From Favolaschia claudopus (taxonomy: Eukaryota; Basidiomycota; Agaricomycetes; Agaricales; Mycenaceae), in NCBI GenBank assembly GCA_037176885.1, contig JAWWNJ010000010.1, forward strand, positions 3,038,001 through 3,102,000: DNA of 64,000 nucleotides. The letters are read 5' to 3'. Under the pieces are notes generated by a model, which was given only the letters and a program-made list of their open reading frames with translations, was not told where the DNA came from and did not search any database. How positions within the stretch are numbered: the first letter of the stretch is position 1; every line of letters starts with the position of its first letter. The position numbers were made by a program, and so were the translations under genes. Shown here piece by piece: positions 11,201 to 22,100 of this stretch.

Positions 11201-12340
11201 ATCGAAGGCGACCTTCTACTGTAGACCTTGGCGCGGTTCTCCCTCCAAATCCCCGCGCTGCATTCTTCCTCTCCTTGAATCGTCACTTGATTGCCTACCC
11301 CGCCTTCCGTGCTGTACGAGGCCACGTCCACCGCCTTCTGTCTTGCTTCTCCGCCGGACGGGATGTGGTGCTGCTTGCCGGGTACCCTGTCTCGTGCGAA
11401 CCGCCATCGCCGGGGCTCTCTCGCAATCGCCAATAACGAAGAAGGAGACTGCTCAGGGTGCCGGGAGACTACTATGGATGTTTTTGGACGGGTGGGATGT
11501 GTGCATGTCCATGCATGCATGGGGTGCATGGCGTTAGGGATGCCACGATTGGCGTCGAATCGAAGGGTGGTGGTGATGCCCGTCACCTATTCCCCTCCTT
11601 TAGTCTCCATCCTCACCTCTCTACCTCGCCGCGGCCTGATGAGGGGCGCTGATGAGGGGCACTGGAAGATGGTGGAGGGTGTATCAGATTTCGCAGAAAA
11701 CGAAGGCGTCGAAGCAGGGGACTCACTGTACCTTGCCTCGCCGTTTTACCTGCACTTGAGAGGCGTACGTCAAGACCCATTCTCCACTTACTCCTGCTGG
11801 CTCCAGCGTGCACGAGTCGTTGCTGGCCGCTATCCGCATCGCTACCGATACCTTACCTACCTGCGCTCAATCTCGCGGGTTTTCTGAATACTCGTGGTCC
11901 TCGAGCAGAATTCACAGGTGGTGTGGATACAGTTAAGAAGGTGTCGGTTGGAGGATAGTGGCTTCAGGGAGGCGCTGCAGTCTACTCTGTACAGCGTAAC
12001 GCTTGGCTCTGCCGCATGACCGACTTCTCCGCCGCAGGCCATGGCTTTGGCGTCTTGCATCTCCATCTCGTTGGCGCGGCGGCGATGACGCGTCAATCTT
12101 CGAGCAATATCGGAACTCAGCGGGGCAGAGCACGGGCTCATGTGCGGAGGCGACGGTTTGAGAAGCGTGGGTGGACTGGCTGCGGCGCTGCTGGACTCAT
12201 TGCGAGGCTGGATTCGTAGACCATTTTGCGTAACTCGGCTTGCTTCGGCCGTCGGCGCCGATGACCCGACTTGTCACCCCTTTTTTCTGCGTTCATTGTT
12301 GTTGAACTCGAATGGTGTACATAGTGTGCATACTCAACGA
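8280..12340. repeat. R1: copy 1 of a diverged, GC-rich long repeat family
   Basis: The sequence is related along its length to R2 (19.1-24.0 kb) and R3 (42.9-63.4 kb). Shared landmarks include TATGCCGCGT at about 8977, the GAAAGATTCCTTCGACGAAA block at 10158, ATGGCGCCAGCTGCGTCA at 8527 and the tail CTTCGGCCGTCGGC near 12247. The copies differ by many substitutions and indels, and their open frames are not conserved, which argues against a protein gene. Internal modules recur as well: a segment with GGGAGTC and GGGTCGGA occurs near 9040 and again near 10450. The high GC gives overlapping open frames on both strands, and I treat these as chance. Borders are approximate. Confidence 0.55.
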
Positions 12341-12597
12341 ATTTGAACTCCACGAACCCCTGAAAATTCTTCTCCCTACCATTGCCGCATCATTGGAAGA
12401 TACCGTCTGACATGGGTGACCTCTCTCGTAAAGCAAGAGGAAATTGATTTTTGCTTTCACCCTTCATTTACTTGGTACTTAGTATTATGATTCAGTTCGA
12501 ATAGTCACAATCGTGGACGTGTAGACGAGTCAGCTTGAAAGAGGCTAGGCAATTTTTTTTTCCGACTAATATCGCACTTGAACAACAGTCCGTTCGA

Positions 12598-13411
12598 CTA
12601 CACCGCCGTCGCATAATCCGGCGGGGGCTCCTCGATCCCACCTCCTCCCCACACAAAATCAGAGTTCGCCTCCAAGGCATTGATTCGCGTTACCAGCATA
12701 CTAATCTCCTCTCTCGCAGCCTGCAACTGAGCTTCCAAATCAGATTGTGATCTCCACCTTGCTGAAGTTAACCGCCAAAGCCGCCGCCTTGTCGACTGTG
12801 CGCGGCCCTCCGAACGTCTCTCTTGGTCTTCGAGCTCGGCAACTTTGTCTGTAGCTGCTTGCAGTTCCGTTTGGAGAACGCTTCGGGCCAGTGTGCTGCC
12901 AACTACGGATGAAGTTTCGAGTCGCAGAGCATCCGGCTGCCAGTGGTTCTGGTTGAGGAGGGTGAAAGGCGAGATCGTGAGAGCAACAGGACCAATTTCG
13001 AGATCTCTGTGTCTGCGCATGAGCCGTTGTCGACGCACCCGCCGGAAATACCAGAACACGGTGCCAACACCCAAGATGGCAATGACTGCAGCGACAGAGA
13101 TTCCAGTAATCGTGCCTGAACTTCAGGCACCCGTGAATGTGTGCCAAGGATTTGTCTGATAACAATGCGCACCTTAAAGCGCGGGATTTCCCAGCATGAG
13201 AAATTATAATGGGTGCGCTGGGCACAGATCTGAAAGGTAATAAATTTGCTGCGACGGTCTTTGGGTAATTTTAGTTTGGTTAAAACATACGGTTGCGGAT
13301 AGGTGCTTGAAGGAGTCTGCGGCTGAAGATTTGTTGTGCTGGTGCTGGATGCGGAAGGAGAACTGCTATATGGCCACGATAAAAATGAATATCTGGCTCG
13401 GAGAATTTCAC
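12598..13411 (-). pseudogene. TM2: second copy of the PPxY membrane-protein family, probable 1-nt lesion
   Basis: The exon layout is the same as TM1: 13411..13291 (Ser/Thr-rich), 13229..13173 and 13120..12598 (helix, basic stop-transfer, coiled coil, EEPPPDYATAV tail). The last exon is very close to TM1, with the helix GISVAAVIAILGV followed by FRRVRRQRL. The first listed exon is 121 nt, against 122 in TM1 and 107 in TM3. TM1 and TM3 both keep phase 0 on entry, so TM2 appears to lack one nucleotide and to be out of frame upstream of the helix, unless an N-terminal exon compensates. I therefore call it a probable pseudogene, although the C-terminal exon is fully open. Confidence 0.55.
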
Positions 13412-15430
13412 CTACAAAAATTCGGAGGTCGGACTTGGATGTCCCTGGGTTCCGGACTCGGATAGGCTTTGCAGCCTACATTGCCCCTATGAAGATGCAC
13501 GTGCACTTAGGAATGGTACCTACAGAGATTCCAGAAGACCAGAAAGAGGATTAATAGCCGCCATGGACAATATACGATTAAGCCCAGGTGAGAGTTATAT
13601 TCCGGCGAAGTGAGTGATGATTTGGGTACGCTGAACGAATGAATCAGGACTGAGCCTTTCAGTGGAATCGCAAATAATGAGCACTTAAGAATGGGGAAGG
13701 GGGGAGAGAATGGGAGAAGGCAGGAAGAACGACAGCTCAAAACTCGAGCTATTAATCGGTAACGTAGAAGATATTGTGGGCCCGATAGTTGGATTAATTA
13801 TGATAGATGTATGATTGATGCATATGGTGGGATGGTATCCAGGTGCTTCACCTCGAGAGGCTGAAAGTGAGTAGAAATAACAGCAGCGAGGCGGTGGTCA
13901 TCGAATTCGGTGTGAGCCTGAGATTATCTGCACTGGAATCAGTGTCGATGCGAAAAGCTCTGCGACGGTAAGATCAACAAATGTATATATATTCTGTGAA
14001 ACGGCCCCCACAAACATACATATCAGGCTTCAGGACGGTGTCACAGGGCTGTAAAAGAAAGATCAATCATATTCATCGAGCCGGGGACTCCGGGCAAGCT
14101 TCTTAAAAGAGTGTCTCGCAAGTTTTCGCAAGCTCGGTAGACCTGATGTCTTGCGATCTCGGATCCACTGTGTGTGTTGCATCTGGATTCTGGGCGAAAC
14201 AGACGTGGAGGATGTTGGGAGGAAGGAGGAAAGATCTCAGCAAGTCACGTGAGTCCATGGCAAGTGTGAGAGATTACTGAATTTGAAGTCCTAATTGTCT
14301 ATGTTTGCTGATTGATAGTATGATACAGTATATGGCCTCTACGAGGCGGGAGCTTAACCTTCAAGAGATTTCTGAAACTCAATACCCTTCCGATCTCAGT
14401 CCCTCCAGTCTCAAAATATTCAATCTAAGCTTATTCTAGATTCTCTTGAACTTCAGACCATTTCCTCCACAGTCCCTTTTCAGTGTTCACTCCGCACAGC
14501 TCTCGTTTGGTTCTCTCCAAGGCCACACTGCCCTGCACTTTCGAACAATATTCATCTTGCCCAATTAGAAGCAGGCTTATTTATTCTTGAGGAATGTTGC
14601 CTAACTACTCGTCCAAATCAGACTAAGCAGTCCAAAATCAAATCCATTTGAATGTTTCTGCAAACATCTGTCAACTCTCTGTTGGAAGCAGCCTGACCTC
14701 TTCCGAGTCGATGCAGTCGTAGAACCACGGCGGTCCGCAACCGGAAGCCTTACTTTTCTCTGCATTCGATTCCGTCCAGTGTTCCCGGCAAGCACAGGCA
14801 AAGCACAGGAGCACGACATAGCCGATATCCCCCATTTCACAAAAAATAGTCGGAATAGTGTCTCCGTAGTCTGGATTACGCCGGACGCAAAGGCTAACTG
14901 ACCCACACATTCCACAACTCTCTGGATGGGGAGGAAGACTTAGATTTTATTGGGTAATATTAATGGCTATTGCGAGCGAACCCCTAAGTTCAGAGTCGCT
15001 TGCCCCTGAATCTCCGATTGCCGTCGCGGGTGACTCCAGCTTTGTGGAGGGCAGATTATGCTCACAGTAATATATGATTCTCAGAGGAGATGGGCAATCT
15101 TTCAAGTTTTCGAGGCTCGAGTTGAACACCCCAGCGGAGAGAAAATTCAGAAATTAAAACGGCGGAATTCGGTGGAGTTGGTTGGGAGTTGGACAAAATG
15201 AAGTAAGCTTACGCATATGAGGTGACACATACTTTATTTGGCGGCGGCCCCCGCGGTTATTTGTTCCGCGCAACAAAACGCAAGCTTGTCTGGGTAGCCT
15301 AACCTAAAGGTTAAGCGATCATTTTCGGTCTCGCGGAGCTCCTTCGACTTCGACTTTCAGGGTTCGTCTCGCTGTCGCGCAACGCACAGCGGAAGGAGCG
15401 TACACGCTACAGCCTGAGCAGGATATCTGC
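13412..15430. other. Upstream flank of TM2 and unrecognised sequence
   Basis: At about 13.8-13.9 kb the minus strand has a segment (PLEVKHLDTI) that resembles the region upstream of TM1 and TM3, so N-terminal TM2 exons may be here. A minus-strand open frame at 14671-14910 is Cys-rich (MCGSVSLCVRRNPDYG) but matches nothing I know. The rest shows no gene. Confidence 0.35.
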
Positions 15431-16339
15431 TCCCAACTCTTCCACCTGGGGGACCAACGTTTTGCTGACAAATCGACCTTCAAGGTCGGGTTTTGAGGGT
15501 GCGTAAAACCCTACCTGAAGCTCAAGGCACCGGCGTCGACATCACCTAATAATTACGTTCAAAATGCATTTAGCCTAATTGGGAAGCGGTACTGCGGCGG
15601 CGCGTTGGTGGGGGGTACTGTGGGTGGGCGCCGACGTTGGGCGACGACATCGTCGTCGGTCGATTCAACGGCGTCGGTTGAATCAAAATTTGATGGTGTC
15701 AGATGCGCCGACCTGCCGTTTTCGGCGCATTCTTTGGGACTTGTTTGTCCAATTGATCAGTTTGATCGGTTTGTCACCAGCGTCGACGTCGCCTCCTCCA
15801 CATCCTTCCTTGTTCCTCCTTGCTTACTCTGAAGAACTTGATAGTGTCGAGATGGCCAACGACGCGGAGGAGCGATGGATGAGTGCAAATGAGCATCCGC
15901 TTCTCAGCGCCGTCGGCTGTCGTCGTCGTCGCCTCCGTTGACAATCTAGCGAAAACCATTCGTCATCCTACTGAAAGGCCTTCAATCTCACCGCACGTCT
16001 GCGAACCCAATCAAAATTCTTGTTTCATACACTCTCCACCTCCTCCATCCACCTATTCCCCCCGCCGCCGTCGCCGTTGCTAGCATCCCAGCTTCAGCTC
16101 CGGCATCTCCTCTCAAGCGGTCCCTGTGCTATAGCCCGTCACGGTTGAAGCCAGATATATGTTTTGTTCGCGCGGTACCTGTCGTTTTCTCCATTGCCGT
16201 CGTCGGCACCACCGCCGTCGTCACTCTTGGGAAACGACGGATGCAGCGTTCCGAATGTCGACAGGGGCTTGAAGTCTGGAAGCAGAGGGTCTGGTAAATG
16301 ATAATCCTGTCTGGGAATGATGGGGTTGCGACGATGGGG

Positions 16340-16445
16340 CTGAAAGCAGCGACGGCGGTGGTGGAAGCAACGACGGTGGTGGAAGCAATGACGGTGGTGG
16401 AACCAGCGACGGTGGTGGAAGCGATTACGGCGGCGGTGGAAGAGG
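16340..16445. repeat. Minisatellite of GGTGGTGGAAGC-type units
   Basis: About six imperfect units of 15-18 bp built on ACGGTGGTGGAAGC lie in tandem. They leave Val/Glu/Ala-rich frames on one strand and Ser/Thr- or His/Arg-rich frames on the other. These frames are a by-product of the repeat. Confidence 0.6.
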
Positions 16446-17435
16446 AAGCTGTTGACAGTGATGACGGCGTTGAGGGTGACGCTGTTGGACATGGTAGGAG
16501 CAGGGTATAGAATCCGAGTTGACAAGAGAGTGAACAAGTCATAAGAATTGTCGTGCCAAAACCTGCAAAAACTAACCGCTTACTTGAATAATCACGTTGA
16601 TTTTGAGACTCAGATTGTGCAAAAAGGATCTGCAGTTTGTCTGCAGTTCAGAAGTGTCGGCGACGGCGGTGGCGGCTCTTTCTAGTGAAGTTATGCGAAA
16701 CGTGGGGGTACGTGGGGCCGCCGGTGCCGGTCGGTATAATTACTATAAGTTTGCGTGAACAGAAGGGATCGAAAACGACCCCGAGAGTTGACCACAAGTT
16801 GACCAAGAAGGGCGGGGTTGTGACGGCATGGCCGACCCGACGTCCCGCCGCGTTCAAGCCGCCCTAACACCCACGGCATTGTCGCGCCGACAGCCACAGA
16901 CGTAAAATGCCGCTTTAAAGCCAGCCAATGGTGAGACGAATAAATCTCGTCGTCTCTCATTTTGCTTACCGTTCTCTACTTTCTCGAGGTAACCCTGCCG
17001 ATATCTGTCGGAAATTGTTATAGCGACATCCCCGAAACTTTCTATGTAAAAATATCCGTAGGTTTCCAACCTTTTATCTCGGATGCACAAGATGGCCTGA
17101 AAGATGCTCTAGTTCATAGTGCGGATTAAGGACTTTGAACTCACCAAGCAAAGTATTCTGAACACCTTTCCACTTTACAAAATACAGCAAGTTTGCATGC
17201 AAGAAGACTGTATTGAACTAGTGATGTGGCTTGCCTCTGCATGTTTCAATGAATATCCACTGTTTCCCTTATTTCAAGATACTTACAACACAGACAACAA
17301 CGGCAGTGAAAACGACGAATGTGACTACAGAACAAAGTTAGATCAATTGATTATACTACAGGATGTTACAGAGGCGACAACAAATCAGTTTACATGACCC
17401 CAACATAAGAGGAGTGAGCCACAAGTCAAGAACAA

Positions 17436-17505
17436 CGGCAACGACGGCGGCAAGGGCAACGACGGCGGCAGTGGATACGACGGCGGCAGTGGATACGAAG
17501 AAGTT
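17436..17505. repeat. Short minisatellite of ACGGCGGCAGTGGAT-type units
   Basis: Tandem imperfect copies of ACGGCGGCAGTGGATACG and of CAACGACGGCGGCA lie next to each other. They appear to be a second expansion of the same trinucleotide-rich sequence type as at 16.3-16.4 kb. Confidence 0.5.
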
Positions 17506-19109
17506 GGTGATACAGATGCTGGCAGCGGATGAGCACAGTGTTGAGCTCGGCGGAAAGCGCTGAAACCATCACATTGGAGCGCGGATTGACGGCCGCCGCG
17601 CTTTGAAGTGAAGCGGTACTGTAGATGGAAGGACGGCGAGCAACAGAAGTACCGATGCATCGGCTGCAGTGGACAGTGGAACGCGCGGCATCGCCGGGGG
17701 CAAAGTGTTGGTGAGAGGTCTAGAATTGGTAGGGAAAAAGCGGGCGGGCTGGCGGCGGTAGGCTAAATCCGCTATGCCAGCCCACGAAGTACACGGTATT
17801 CAAGAGAACAAAAATGAAGGGAACGATCTACCTAGACGTAGTGAGTCTGTATTTAGGTTACTGCAGACCGAGACGGAAACGGGATGGGCAGAAACAACGT
17901 CGGTGAAGCCAAAACGACGGCACGAGCCAAGGAAGCGCGTGAGCGCCGCGAAGACGCCGGAGGATCACGGTGCAGCGTGCCTCAAGGTATTGAAACAACT
18001 GATCAATTCCTGTAGATCGCGAGGGGCGTGGTATATGGATCCGACGGCGGCGGAGAGCAACGGCGGTACGATGTAATGGAGCGTGCAGTGGCAGTGGGCG
18101 GGCCGAAAGCTCAACGGAGGTCGAGGACGGGTCCTAACTGAAGGTGGGGATGCTGCCTTCAGATGTTTAGAGGGCGCGAGGAGGACGGTATATCGAAAAT
18201 CGGTGGTGAAAGGGTGGAACCGACGGTGCAAGCTGATAAAGCAGACATAAGCCGCAAGAGTTGATGAGGGTATGAGGGCAACGTTTATGACGGTGGTGAA
18301 GCTGCCTCTGCGTTTTGTCAGAGAGAGAAGGGGGCAAGGGGCATATAACAAGCGGCAGCGGCGCAGAACGGGCGGTGTCATGCAAGGAGGCATGCTGGGG
18401 GCTGCAGACTCGAGGAGAAGGAAGTAGAGAGTCGCCGACTGTTGCTGATATAGTTTCAGAGCCGCAAGGTAAGTGGGAGGGTGAAGGGAGAGCAAGGTGC
18501 GTTGCGGGGGTGATCGACGGCAGTGCATGCTAGGGTGACAATCATGGTCTAAGAGTTCACATGTAGGTTTGTTACACAGACAGAAGCTTGCTGTGGAATA
18601 TTTGAGTCGATTGAATACACTGTCATTCAACGCGGAGGTGGATAAGCGTAGTAACGTCGACGGTCGGCGGCCGATTCGGCCGAATGTTTCCACTCCCAAC
18701 ACTGCTATCTCCTCCCCAAAGATCCAAGAAAGTGCCATGTAAATAGCCCAGACCCTCGACATATGCCCAAGCATGAAAGAGTAGAGAGTAGCGAGACTGC
18801 AGTGAGGAGGGACGGACGACGGAGGTTGTGATCTGATGATAACACGACCAAACAAGCCGCCCGCACCCAAGCGCCACCCCCGACATCGACGCGGTCCCAA
18901 ATTAGCGTAAGCCCTCGGAGCCAAGGCTTATGATGTAAGGTCGACGCCGTTGCTGGGAGCCTGAGGCTCGGTTTAGCTGACCCGATTAACCCCACCTTGA
19001 AGGTCGATTTGTCATCAAAACGTCGGTACCTGGGCTGAACTCTTCTGGCATCAACAATCGCGGTCGGGCTTTTGAAATCGGCGTAGTTTCAATTCTCTGG
19101 TTAGTTTGT

Positions 19110-22100
19110 ATCGAATTTGCAAGAAATTTGCGTTCACAAGCTCGAAATATTGAGACAGTCTTCGGCTGCACACGCTGCCTGTTAAATCCTTTTATCTGCT
19201 CCCCGGCTCAGAGGAATCCTCCCCGGAATATTCGAATACCATCGCACGGAGAATCAAGCAAAGAGAATCAAGCAAAAATAATCATCAAAGCAGCCTAGGA
19301 TGCGTTGCTGTATTGAACAGGCGGGCAGTTTGGGTGGCAAGACATCACAATATCACCTTCCTGTAAGCAAGATTCCGGCTTGCACTCATTTCTAAGGCTC
19401 ATACGCCCGTTATGGCGCCAGCTGCGTCAATGAACCTCGTTTCCCATACTTTGCCTACTCAAGCTCGAAAGCGAATCTGATGTTGTCGCTGACAACTTGG
19501 GTGCGTAGTCCCTCTTCTCATTCCGAATCCGCAAACCTCCCTCATGTATCTTCCTTTCAAGCTCCACACCCGGCGTCGAAGAATGCAGACGATTCTCCTA
19601 AGCGACTCGTTCGGCTACGTAGCTACATTTCCGCACCCTCGTCGTCGTGCCAGGCTACCGACATCGTTGCCGCGTGCAGGGACGTTATCGACATTGACAC
19701 AGGGTACTGCATCTTCTATCTCCGCTTCGCCTCTGAAGACTTATCGCTCATTTATACCTAGCCGCACCTGTTCGCAATCAATCCTCTTCCAACTTCTTCT
19801 CGTGCCGTTGTTTCGGCGTGCTTCTCCTACGGTGCAACCTTGTCTGATGAACAGTTTGTCGTTGAGCGTCGGCGACTCGGTGGGATGAAGTGAAAGAAGG
19901 GAGGAGGGAACGGAGACGGAGGCGGGTGGAATTCGGCGCCGAAAGGCGAGCTAGGTGCAGCACAGAATGATGCAATGGTATGCCGCGTCGCGTTGGTCGT
20001 CTCGCGCCTTTTTCGTGTCGTCCCCAACTCGGACTCGAGCGCAAGCGGCATGCTATCGGACCCGGCGGGTCCGATGAGCGAGGGCGGCGCCAGCCCGTAT
20101 CCAATATCTACCAATACTTCAGCGTTCCACGATTTACCGCTTCCCTCATCTCGACACCTCCGCTCATTCCACCCCTCGTGCGGCATACACATTTCGTGCG
20201 GTCGCGTAGACCTGCACGTCATCCCCCTCGCCCCACCTCTCCTTTTCTCGTTATCTCGTGGCTCGTCATCGACGTTTTGTCTCTCCCTCACTGAGAGTCT
20301 CACACAGACGCACATACGGGGTAGTACTACCCGTACCCAACCCCGACTCGTCTCCACTACCCTCCAACCCCCTCTCCCACGCCCTGCGATCCATAGGCGT
20401 CTTGGTGCAGAGCGCGCGGAGCTGCGTCGATCTTTTCGCTACGGACGAGCCATCCCTGTCCTCGAGATGCGTCGCGGTCGAGGTCGTGGAATGTGTGCGC
20501 CCCGCGTATCTTGGTCAGATTGTGATGCGAGTGATCCAGAGCGAGGAGGGAGGCGGACGGGGTCGGTATTCTGCGGACGATTCGAGAGGGGGGAGGTAGG
20601 GTGTAGAGGAGAGGAAGTTTTTGCGACGAAGGCGCGGAGATGAAGGAGGGATGAAAACAAGGGAAAGATTCCTTCGACGAAAACGACACCCCGGCTGTCC
20701 GCGCCTGTGTCTTGGTCTCGGTGGACCACACCTCACCTCACCTCGCCCTCTCCTCCTCGCACGCTACGTATATACTCGCGACCGGTTTCTCTCACCACCG
20801 CGTCGGGACGGTGCTTACTCAGACGTGCGAGGGGCGTGTGCTCGATGCGCGATCGGTGCGAGATGATGGTGGGAGGAGAGGGTTGCAGCGTTGCCTTCGT
20901 CGTGTCGGGGCGTCTCGTCCCGTCTCGAGCGTAAGTGGTATGTCATTGGGAGTCGAGGGGTCGGAGGGTCGGAGCAGGGAGAGCGTATGACTCGAGCTGG
21001 CGGGGTAGAGGAGGATCGAAGCTCGGGTAGCGGGAGGATGAGAGAGATGAGGGGACGGCGAGTTCTTCTTGCTTGGTATATGCTACGAAAATCTGTGTAG
21101 GTGGTACGTCTTCCGCTCATATCCAAGGTAGCCGACATATTGACGCGCGTGTTGCTAGCGCCGGCGGTGAGAGCTCTCGACGTCGCCGACTCGGGGCCGG
21201 CGTGTCGGGGAGTGGAGTGTTGTTCTCTCGCTCACCCCTCCATTGATCTGGTCGCCTACACGGGTGATTCGCTATCGTGGTCTCTAGCCTCGGATGTGCG
21301 CATGCCCTGCTGGATCTCTTCCTATCACTACACAGACACGACCGAGGGGTTCGGGAGATGGCGAGAATCAGATATTGGTGTGGCGGGGATCGCCCACTGG
21401 AAGTATAGCGACGTAATGACGCCGCGTCGGTCGGGCGAAGTCGGTACGGCTTGACGGCGGGGTGTGGTGGAGGGCTGTGGAGGAGTGTTGTGGAGGGTTC
21501 TGGAGGAGTGTGTCAAGAAGACCGAGGATGCGTGAATGAGGATAGAGGGGAAAGGAGAATGGCGGTGTGGAGAAGATGAAAGCTCTGATGCAGCCAGCCT
21601 CTGACCGCAAGGAGGTCGCTGTTTGTGTTCACGCGTCGCCATGCCCCTCTGCTCTCGCTACTCGCGAGTCCTACGATGCCGTCTTCATCAAAGCGATCGA
21701 AGACGACCTTCCGCTGTAGAGCTTAGCGCGAGTCTTCCTCCGAATCCCCGCGCCGCATACGTCGATCGCATACCCCGCCTTCCGTGCTGTACGAGGCCAC
21801 GTCCACCGCCACCTGCCTTGAATCTTTGCCCAACTTGCGTGCGGGATGCGGTGCCGCTTGCCGGAATATCCGTGCGCGCTGTCCTGTCTCGTGCGAAGCG
21901 TCGTCGCCGGGGCTTTCTCGAAATCGCCAATAGCGAAGAAGGAGACTGATAAGGAAGTTGCTGAAGGGGGAGACTGATATGGCTACCTTTCGATGACTGG
22001 AATGCGCATGTGTGGATGCACGCAGCCGCGGATGCATGGGGAATGGCAGGGTTGGCCGCGAATCAGGAGTCTTGCTATCATCGAGTCCCTCTTCAGCTAA

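Larger units (their letters stand above)
15434..19050. mobile_element. Block bounded by diverged inverted repeats (about 120 bp), with GGN-type minisatellites inside
   Basis: The segment at about 15434-15555 is the imperfect inverted counterpart of about 18928-19050. Both contain ACCTTGAAGGTCGATTTGTC read in opposite directions, followed by AAAACGT and flanked by GTCGACGCCG on the inner side. This suggests one element of about 3.6 kb, but I found no clear target duplication and no transposase. The interior is rich in GGN and CCG trinucleotides, including two minisatellites. The long minus-strand open frame at 17965-18924 has no domain I recognise and lies in biased sequence, so I do not call it a gene. 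Confidence 0.4.

Noticed and set aside
14601..14915. Cys-rich small protein on the minus strand
   Set aside because: No start, signal or family pattern could be supported, and overlapping frames are equally long.
17965..18924. 319-codon minus-strand open frame
   Set aside because: It lies in GC- and GGN-biased sequence and has no domain. Overlapping frames on the other strand are similarly open.
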